A DNA stretch of 18,367 nt from Bacteroidales bacterium (lineage in GTDB: Bacteria > Bacteroidota > Bacteroidia > Bacteroidales > UBA932). The first letter of the stretch is position 1, and the number at the start of each line of letters is the position of its first letter. Of the stretch, positions 1 through 5,143 are shown piece by piece. Where the stretch lies: assembly GCA_020026275.1 (NCBI GenBank), contig JAHHQQ010000031.1:1-18367 (forward strand), read 5' to 3'. The notes below the pieces were generated by a model that was not told where the DNA came from, did not search any database, and worked only from the letters and a program-made list of their open reading frames with translations. The position numbers and the translations under genes were made by a program.

Positions 1-36
1 GAATAAGGGACTTTCTAAAATGAAAGTCCCTTATTC
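1..36 (-). terminator. Perfect 15-bp inverted repeat, probable terminator
   Basis: GAATAAGGGACTTTC at 1-15 and its exact complement at 22-36 enclose a 6-nt loop (TAAAAT). The hairpin lies 15 bp beyond the stop codon of the minus-strand endonuclease gene, where a terminator is expected. The U-tract for that strand would lie beyond the window edge. On the plus strand a short T-rich stretch follows (45-51), so it could also end a gene arriving from the left. Confidence 0.7.
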
Positions 37-51
37 CATACTATTCTTTTT

Positions 52-1575
52 CTAGAGAAAATCTTCTTTTTTTAAACTGTCAATGATATATTGTCCCGAA
101 ATCCAAAAATACTGCTGATACATGTGTATTTCATTTACGACTTCCGTTTTTTTGGAAGAATTTAAGCCACTTCCCCTAACGAAGAAATCATGCCTTTCTT
201 GAGAGTTCTTTCTCCCCATTTTAGGAAAATTCAAGGAAGTCTGAATCATACCGGTATCATTAATCCTAATAGAGCCATCTTTATTACAAACAACGGACTC
301 CCTCAATTCTTTGTTTATAACCAATGAACGTACTTCCTCCCAAACTGGTTTACACTGTTTCATCAGGAAATCATCATTGAAAGACAAACGTTTAAATCCA
401 AGAAAAATATTTTGATTGATTGGCGAATCTAAATATGCTTCCTGAAAGATAATACACAGATATGAGTTTTGACTTAACTTGTCAAAAGCCTCAGATGAGA
501 TTTTGTCGTCTTTCCCTTCGAAAGAAACATTTGGACTCGTGATTTCATTAAAATCAATCGGCATAAGTTTCAAATCTTCTGTCCGGCCGCCAGTTGGTGA
601 CATTGTAATAGTCTTGCCAATAATACCAATCTTATTGAAATCCTCAACGCCATTCAATTTCTTTGCTTTTCCTCCAAACATCCTAACAACAACTTCTTCG
701 CAAATATTCTTATTTACATACTGTACTTTCTTCTTCAAGTTTGTATTGATATAACCCAATCCAAAAATTTTCATTAGTTCACCAACCGTCTTTCCTTTAT
801 ACTGCATAGTGTACTGATGGCAACGACTATCAATATCTGTAAATTTTGTAATTCGTTCAGGAAGTATCTCCAATGGATGATTGAAAAATTTGTCAACCAA
901 CGAACTAACATAAGCTCTCTTAAAACGGAATCTCGGAGGATGAGGATATTTCGGAGCCGTATCTATAAGAAGCAATTTATCTCGCAATTCGTGAGATAAT
1001 CTAGGATATTCTTCTTCCGGATTAACATAATTCTTTTGTATCTCGATGATAAAATTTCGAACCAATTCCCAATCATTCTTTAATATTTCCTTATCAACAT
1101 CATCTGTATCATGAAATTCATATCCAATCAAAGGAAACATCGCATAATCAGCTGCTTTTACTGTAGTATCAGAATCATACAGATAATACACTATAAACAT
1201 ATGAGCAACTTTTGACCAGAAATGAGATGACTCAAATTCCTCATTAACGATGGTTGGAATAGAAACCGCAGTAATTGACATGGGTTCCTTTGCCTCATAA
1301 TTATTTTTATTTTTCTTACATCGTCTGATTCCAGTAGTCTTAACTTCAGTCTCAATATTTTCTATGAAAATATCTGGCTTTTGATCTTGATTTGCAGGAT
1401 AACCTAGAATAGATTGTTCGACAACCATCCCTGCGATACCAGTAATTTTAGGATGTTCTTTTGTTTTTTCAAAGATATTTTTCACATCTACCTCTTTATC
1501 GCCCAAAAATTTTCCTAATAATGAGTCGAAAAGAAGTACCAAATTCTTACGTGAATAATGCTTTTGCTCTTTCAT
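52..1575 (-). CDS. Sau3AI/MutH-family type II restriction endonuclease
   Basis: Probable 507-aa endonuclease cutting DNA at a short site; the characterised family members Sau3AI and MutH recognise GATC. The N-terminal MutH-like core is plain: GMVVEQSILG (residues 49-58, with E53), PD at 67-68, E77-V-K79 and a K96-E97 pair, matching the spacing of the E, D, ExK catalytic set of MutH. A second MutH-like domain (about 265-480; FEG near 352-354, CIIFQEA further on) lacks the acidic ExK set, as in the C-terminal DNA-binding half of Sau3AI. Total length is close to Sau3AI. The frame is open back to 1737, but the family match begins at residues MKEQKH, so I start at 1575; a TAnnTTTG -7 element just upstream supports this. 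No cognate methyltransferase is adjacent in this window. Composition is AT-rich, suggesting transfer. Exact target sequence is inference. Confidence 0.88.
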   Translation of the reverse strand: MKEQKHYSRKNLVLLFDSLLGKFLGDKEVDVKNIFEKTKEHPKITGIAGMVVEQSILGYPANQDQKPDIFIENIETEVKTTGIRRCKKNKNNYEAKEPMSITAVSIPTIVNEEFESSHFWSKVAHMFIVYYLYDSDTTVKAADYAMFPLIGYEFHDTDDVDKEILKNDWELVRNFIIEIQKNYVNPEEEYPRLSHELRDKLLLIDTAPKYPHPPRFRFKRAYVSSLVDKFFNHPLEILPERITKFTDIDSRCHQYTMQYKGKTVGELMKIFGLGYINTNLKKKVQYVNKNICEEVVVRMFGGKAKKLNGVEDFNKIGIIGKTITMSPTGGRTEDLKLMPIDFNEITSPNVSFEGKDDKISSEAFDKLSQNSYLCIIFQEAYLDSPINQNIFLGFKRLSFNDDFLMKQCKPVWEEVRSLVINKELRESVVCNKDGSIRINDTGMIQTSLNFPKMGRKNSQERHDFFVRGSGLNSSKKTEVVNEIHMYQQYFWISGQYIIDSLKKEDFL

Positions 1576-1725
1576 AAAGTTATTTCTTGCTTCAAGAACA
1601 AATATACCAAATTTGATATAATAAAAAAATAAGCCACATTTACACTGAAAGTCAACCCGACCGACATACTCTACAATAAAAAACGTATATTTAATACTCC
1701 ATAAAGCAAGATATATAGTTAACCT
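1576..1725. promoter_or_regulatory. Divergent intergenic promoter region
   Basis: 150 bp of AT-rich DNA separate the start codons of the endonuclease (minus) and the CoiA-like gene (plus). Besides the minus-strand -7 element, a plus-strand near-match TATATTTA sits at 1686-1693, 32 bp before the CoiA-like start, without a recognisable -33 TTTG. A short direct repeat (TAACCTATG, at the CoiA-like start codon and again about 25 bp inside the gene) is present. Both genes could be controlled from this one region. Confidence 0.45.
1599..1606 (-). promoter_or_regulatory. -7 promoter element for the endonuclease gene
   Basis: Read on the minus strand the site is TATATTTG, a perfect match to the Bacteroidota TAnnTTTG -7 consensus. 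It lies 23 bp before the chosen start codon, giving a very short leader. The -33 position is only T-rich (TTTT instead of TTTG), so the promoter is plausible but not strong. Confidence 0.5.
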
Positions 1726-3387
1726 ATGGTTCACCAAAAAAAATATCTAACCTATGCACTAAATTCCTCCAACGAGTTGGTATATGTGAAAGATGTACCG
1801 ACAGGAGATGCTTGTGGTTGCAGATGTCCTTATTGTAATGAGCCTTTATGTGCTAAAAATGCAGGAAAGAAAAAGACACCACACTTTGCTCATGTAAGTG
1901 GTTCTGAATGTTCTGGAGCGTATGAATCTGCTCTTCATTTATTAGCCAAAACAATCCTTGCCGAAGATAAGGTTATCATGACTCCAGAATTATGTCTGAA
2001 TCATGAGTCCTATATCATCCAATTCGATGACGTAAAAGTGGAAGAACGTGATGATGAACTTAATCTTAGACCAGATTGCATTGGCTACTGTAAAAAGCAA
2101 AAATATTGGATTGAATTTAGGAACACACATGAGGTTACTGCAAAGAAGATAACAGAGGTTGTTTCAAAGAAGATTGATTGTCTGGAAATTGATTTGAGAG
2201 AATGCAAATTGGACCGGGATGAAGTAAAAGAATTCATTGAAACATCTATGGATAACAGGAGATGGGTGTATTCAAGTATTTACATCGACAATGATGTTAT
2301 CATGAATGAAGATGCGCTTTGTCAAAGTGTCCATCATTCTGTTTATGATGCTCCTTTTATGCAAAGACATTTTGCTGTTGATAGCAAAGAAGAACTTGTT
2401 AATTTGACAGACATTGCTTCTTTGCAAGGATTGGATATGATATCCAATCCTTGTTATTGTTTGTCATGTGGGAAGCCTCTTTACCTCAATTTGGATTTTT
2501 GTAATGGATATTATTTTGAACATCAGCAATATAGTCCAGAATGTGAAGACAAGACTTATCTGCTGAAATTGGCCAAAAAAATGCTTATACATCAATACAA
2601 GACCAGACCTGGTTTTGTGTTGGAATTACCTGCTCCAGAAAAATGTTACAAATTTTTTGATTGTCAATTCAAAGATGAAAGTTCATGCTTCCAACTAAAA
2701 GTTCAGTCTATTTCATTGCAAGGTCCTGAATATGAATTAAAAGATAATGTTTGTTCCAATGAATTATTTCTAATTAAGGGAAAACATAAGATTTATCTCC
2801 GTCTCTTGATAGATCCTAATCCCTATCACAATAAATTCGTGACAAATAACGGTGAACATATTATATCTCTTTATATCTTCACTGAAAAAGATGCACTGAA
2901 ATTAGAACATAAGATTTTCTCGAGTGAGACTTATAATATTGATTTCTGTAATTTCAAGTTTCAATCAAAAGAATATAAGCCCCAAAATAGGATGCTGTTT
3001 TCAGTGTTTTCTTCAGGTAAATATTATCTTTCAGAAATGAAATGTTTATTTGAAAGATTAGGATCTCCAACAACAATTCTCGAGATTTTTTTCAAAAAAG
3101 TGTTAAATCATGATGAAGCCAAAAGTATAGGACTTAAATATTGTTTGGATAATAAGATACAAGTATGTTTATGTGAGATTTGTTTTTTCTATAGTAAAAA
3201 CATGAGCGGCACAGCAATTCGCAAGAAATACAAGACCTCTAAGAACACATCAACGCCAACACCTCATTATCCTCTGAGTTCTGACAAATGGCCCATCCAA
3301 TGCCCATTCTTTTCGTTGATGAAAGAATTAAATAATTTAAATACTTCAAAATACATAACACAAGTTCAAGACTATAGAAAAATATAA
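1726..3387 (+). CDS. CoiA-like zinc-finger/PD-(D/E)XK family protein with duplicated module
   Basis: 553-aa protein resembling the competence protein CoiA family, whose N-terminal zinc finger precedes a PD-(D/E)XK-type nuclease core. Visible are CPYC (34-37), PHFAH (52-56), C62 and an ExxxxHxxxK segment (67-75), which make the CoiA-type finger, then RPD (115-117) and WIEFR (128-132) as the nuclease strands, with R in place of the usual K/Q after E-x. A second copy follows: CLSCGKPL (245-252), YYFEH (262-266), C273 and LAKK (282-285), then a core where the aligned D and E become N345 and L358. A third Cys cluster (C481, C483, C486, C526) closes the protein. It is transcribed away from the restriction enzyme and is AT-rich like it. 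Role in DNA uptake or in defence cannot be told from sequence. The family call is fairly sure; nuclease activity is inference. Confidence 0.75.
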   Translation: MVHQKKYLTYALNSSNELVYVKDVPTGDACGCRCPYCNEPLCAKNAGKKKTPHFAHVSGSECSGAYESALHLLAKTILAEDKVIMTPELCLNHESYIIQFDDVKVEERDDELNLRPDCIGYCKKQKYWIEFRNTHEVTAKKITEVVSKKIDCLEIDLRECKLDRDEVKEFIETSMDNRRWVYSSIYIDNDVIMNEDALCQSVHHSVYDAPFMQRHFAVDSKEELVNLTDIASLQGLDMISNPCYCLSCGKPLYLNLDFCNGYYFEHQQYSPECEDKTYLLKLAKKMLIHQYKTRPGFVLELPAPEKCYKFFDCQFKDESSCFQLKVQSISLQGPEYELKDNVCSNELFLIKGKHKIYLRLLIDPNPYHNKFVTNNGEHIISLYIFTEKDALKLEHKIFSSETYNIDFCNFKFQSKEYKPQNRMLFSVFSSGKYYLSEMKCLFERLGSPTTILEIFFKKVLNHDEAKSIGLKYCLDNKIQVCLCEICFFYSKNMSGTAIRKKYKTSKNTSTPTPHYPLSSDKWPIQCPFFSLMKELNNLNTSKYITQVQDYRKI

Positions 3388-3652
3388 CTCTAGTTTTATC
3401 ATTCAGTAATGACACTAATCATTTACATTCATTTAATTATATAAACACACATAATGTGTTATTTTCATCATCATTTTGTAATCAATCCTGTCATTGTATT
3501 CCTATATAAACTCGACAACTTTCTACAAAGGCAAGAAACCAATCACAACGATGGGTATTCTTCTCATGAAGTTATCTTTTGGCACAAAATCTTTATTTCA
3601 GAAATAACACCTTGCATCCGACAAAAAATTTACACCATAAAAACTATTTACT
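3388..3652. other. AT-rich intergenic region between CoiA-like and NERD genes
   Basis: 265 bp with no convincing gene. It holds a weak hairpin, AACACA (3444-3449) and TGTGTT (3455-3460) around a 5-nt loop and followed by ATTTTC, which might end the CoiA-like transcript. No clear TTTG/TAnnTTTG promoter pair is seen for the NERD gene. The open frame covering the second half of this region overlaps the NERD start in another frame and looks random. Confidence 0.4.
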
Positions 3653-4393
3653 ATGTTATTTTTAATCATCTTTCTTCTGATTATTGCCGTCTCCATATAT
3701 CTGAACAGTGCCCAAGGAAAGGGGAAAATAGGAGAAAAAGTGGTAGCGCATAAAATTGAGAAATTGAATTCTGAAGAATATCATGTAGTAAACAATGTCA
3801 TGCTGAAATCCAATGGCATTACAAGCCAGATAGATCATGTGGTCATCTCAAGATATGGTATTTTTGTTATTGAAACAAAGAACTACGAAGGATGGATTTT
3901 CGGAAGTGAAAATAGTGAATTTTGGACACAGAATATTTATGGGAACAAATATCGTCTCAGAAACCCTATAAAACAGAACCATGGACATGTCATAGCAATA
4001 AAAGAGTTTCTAAAAGAATATCCCAACCTCAAAGTAATTCCCATTGTTGCCTTTTCAAACAAAGCGACATTAAAAGTCAATAACATCAAATCCCACTTGA
4101 CATATTATCGTGGAATAAATAATATCATACATTCATATACCGAAGTGGTACTTTCAGACGAAGATATCTCTTATATAACGAAACGTTTTTCTCACTATAG
4201 TGACGTTTCAAAAGAAGAACTGAAAGCGCATATTTCACAAATCAATCAGAATTTACGAGAAAAGGAAGAACGAATCAGGAGCGGAAAATGTCCCCAATGT
4301 GGTGGAACACTCGTTCTAAGACATGGACGTTACGGTTACTTCTATGGCTGTTCAAATTATCCCCATTGCAGATATACTCGAAAAATAAACTAA
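3653..4393 (+). CDS. Membrane-anchored NERD-domain protein with topoisomerase-type zinc ribbon
   Basis: 246-aa protein. Residues 1-17 are a hydrophobic anchor (MLFLIIFLLIIAVSIYL). The NERD domain (nuclease-related, PD-(D/E)XK fold) spans about 22-140: GEKV with E28, QIDHVVIS with D61, FVIETKN with E74 and K76, and NPIKQN with Q108, so the catalytic set looks intact. A charged, probably helical linker (about 185-210) leads to a C-terminal C4 zinc ribbon of the topoisomerase I type, C213-x2-C216-x16-C233-x5-C239, which normally binds nucleic acid. The architecture predicts a nuclease held at the membrane and facing the cytoplasm. NERD proteins occur widely and their function is poorly known. 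Same strand as the CoiA-like gene, but 265 bp apart, so co-transcription is uncertain. Confidence 0.85.
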   Translation: MLFLIIFLLIIAVSIYLNSAQGKGKIGEKVVAHKIEKLNSEEYHVVNNVMLKSNGITSQIDHVVISRYGIFVIETKNYEGWIFGSENSEFWTQNIYGNKYRLRNPIKQNHGHVIAIKEFLKEYPNLKVIPIVAFSNKATLKVNNIKSHLTYYRGINNIIHSYTEVVLSDEDISYITKRFSHYSDVSKEELKAHISQINQNLREKEERIRSGKCPQCGGTLVLRHGRYGYFYGCSNYPHCRYTRKIN

Positions 4394-4470
4394 GCAAACC
4401 AATCTTACCAATTAGAATACTGCGGACAAGTACAAGATAAGTCCCCATCCCCTGCGGTTTTCGCCACCAC

Positions 4471-4486
4471 ACATGAACATTTCCCG
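4471..4486 (+). repeat. Dispersed intergenic motif, copy 1
   Basis: ACATGAACATTTCCCG. It matches the inverse complement of 4989-5003 exactly over 15 bp and 16482-16493 closely. It lies directly beside the terminator-like stem and a G-run, upstream of the Nudix gene. Function unknown. Confidence 0.7.
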
Positions 4487-4513
4487 CAATCGGCGGGGGG
4501 AATCGGATTTTTT
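4481..4513 (+). terminator. Probable terminator after the NERD gene
   Basis: CCCGC (4483-4487) and GCGGG (4493-4497) form a G+C-rich stem with a 5-nt loop, extendable by TTCCC/GGGAA with a bulge. A run of six T follows at 4508-4513, spaced about 10 nt from the stem. The spacing is longer than ideal. This is also where base composition switches from AT-rich to GC-rich. Confidence 0.5.
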
Positions 4514-4549
4514 CGGGCGGCGGAGGCGGAAGAAGACAGGCGTATTGCT

Positions 4550-4557
4550 TATATTTG
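4550..4557 (+). promoter_or_regulatory. -7 promoter element for the Nudix gene
   Basis: TATATTTG matches TAnnTTTG perfectly and lies 16 bp before the start codon at 4574, so the leader would be only about 10 nt. No TTTG is seen at the -33 position, where the DNA is GC-rich. Confidence 0.5.
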
Positions 4558-4573
4558 AAGAAAAATAGACACC

Positions 4574-4960
4574 ATGAAATCAATCGAAGTTGTAGCGGCC
4601 GTCGTGATCCGCGACGGGAAAGTGTTCGCCACCCAGCGGGGCTACGGCGAATTCAAGGACCGGTGGGAGTTCCCGGGCGGCAAGATGGAACCGGGCGAGA
4701 CGCCTGAAACGGCGCTGAAAAGGGAAATCAAAGAGGAACTGGACACCGAAATCAGCGTAGGTGGGCTGCTGTGCACCATCGAATACGACTACCCTGCCTT
4801 CCACCTGACACTGCACTGCTACCTCTGCAACGTCCTTTCCGGCAAGCTTACTCTTCTTGAACATGAATCAGCCAAATGGCTGACAAAAGAGAATCTCTAT
4901 TCGATTGATTGGCTGCCTGCCGACATTGAAGCAATCAAGAAAATTGAGGCCCGACTCTGA
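4574..4960 (+). CDS. Nudix hydrolase, MutT-type (deoxy)nucleoside triphosphate pyrophosphohydrolase
   Basis: 128-aa single-domain enzyme of the size and layout of MutT, which hydrolyses oxidised dNTPs such as 8-oxo-dGTP to the monophosphate in the cytoplasm. The Nudix box G-x5-E-x7-R-E-x2-E-E runs from G36 to E55 (with E42, R50-E51 and E54-E55 as metal ligands), preceded by WEFPGGK (31-37). The C-terminal LLEHESAKWL and IDWLPAD segments are typical of the MutT subgroup. It appears monocistronic: it has its own -7 element upstream and a hairpin 41 bp downstream. The first 280 bp are markedly GC-rich and the last 100 bp are not, an odd break within a conserved gene. Substrate preference cannot be fixed from sequence. 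Confidence 0.92.
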   Translation: MKSIEVVAAVVIRDGKVFATQRGYGEFKDRWEFPGGKMEPGETPETALKREIKEELDTEISVGGLLCTIEYDYPAFHLTLHCYLCNVLSGKLTLLEHESAKWLTKENLYSIDWLPADIEAIKKIEARL

Positions 4961-4988
4961 TTTTCTCTCCTTATTTCTGTTCCAATAT

Positions 4989-5003
4989 GGGAAATGTTCA
5001 TGT
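4989..5003 (-). repeat. Dispersed intergenic motif, copy 2 (inverted)
   Basis: GGGAAATGTTCATGT, the exact inverse complement of the copy at 4471-4485. The two copies bracket the Nudix gene in opposite orientation. This copy runs straight into the hairpin at 5002-5021. Confidence 0.7.
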
Positions 5004-5021
5004 CATTATGTTCATAATGAC
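5002..5021 (+). terminator. Hairpin downstream of the Nudix gene
   Basis: GTCATTATG (5002-5010) and CATAATGAC (5013-5021) are perfect complements around TT. AATTTTCC follows, a short T-run. It starts 41 bp after the Nudix stop codon, so it may be the terminator. A dimeric-repressor operator is the alternative because the palindrome is symmetrical and A+T-rich. Confidence 0.5.
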
Positions 5022-5029
5022 AATTTTCC

Positions 5030-5061
5030 TTTGCACTTACTTTCTAATTTCTATATCTTTA
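5030..5061 (+). promoter_or_regulatory. Candidate promoter of the lipoprotein gene
   Basis: TTTG at 5030-5033 and TATCTTTA at 5054-5061 are separated by 20 bp, the usual Bacteroidota -33/-7 spacing; the -7 box has one mismatch to TAnnTTTG. Transcription would begin near 5067, giving a 5' leader of about 75 nt that contains the hairpin at 5083-5112. A second possible -7 box, TAACTTTG (5095-5102), lies in that hairpin's loop. Confidence 0.5.
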
Positions 5062-5082
5062 AGGAGGTTAATACAAATGTGT

Positions 5083-5112
5083 TCTCTTCGGTTATAACTT
5101 TGACCGAAGAGA
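5083..5112 (+). promoter_or_regulatory. Leader hairpin before the lipoprotein gene
   Basis: TCTCTTCGGT (5083-5092) and ACCGAAGAGA (5103-5112) pair perfectly over 10 bp around the 10-nt loop TATAACTTTG, followed by a T-rich run (to about 5132). The start codon is at 5144. It could be an attenuator, a transcript-stabilising stem, or an operator enclosing the loop's TAACTTTG -7 match. A six-codon frame (ATG at 5077, TAA inside the loop) overlaps its left arm. Confidence 0.5.
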
Positions 5113-5143
5113 TTATTGTTTTATTTTTTACAAATACAGTACA

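Noticed and set aside
1576..1737. Open 54-codon extension upstream of the endonuclease start
   Set aside because: It overlaps the divergent gene, runs through the promoter region and -7 element, and encodes residues unrelated to the family; the later ATG is better.
3454..3753. 99-aa open frame upstream of and overlapping the NERD gene
   Set aside because: No recognisable motif, poor codon pattern, and it overlaps the well-supported NERD start in another frame.
4394..4573. tRNA or attachment site at the composition boundary
   Set aside because: No cloverleaf, no direct repeat pair and no integrase could be seen.
5077..5097. Six-codon frame with an AAGGAGG upstream, as a translated leader peptide
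   Set aside because: Not annotated as a gene: if the promoter at 5030-5061 is right, the AAGGAGG lies at the transcript start and could not act as a ribosome site. Kept only as part of the leader finding.
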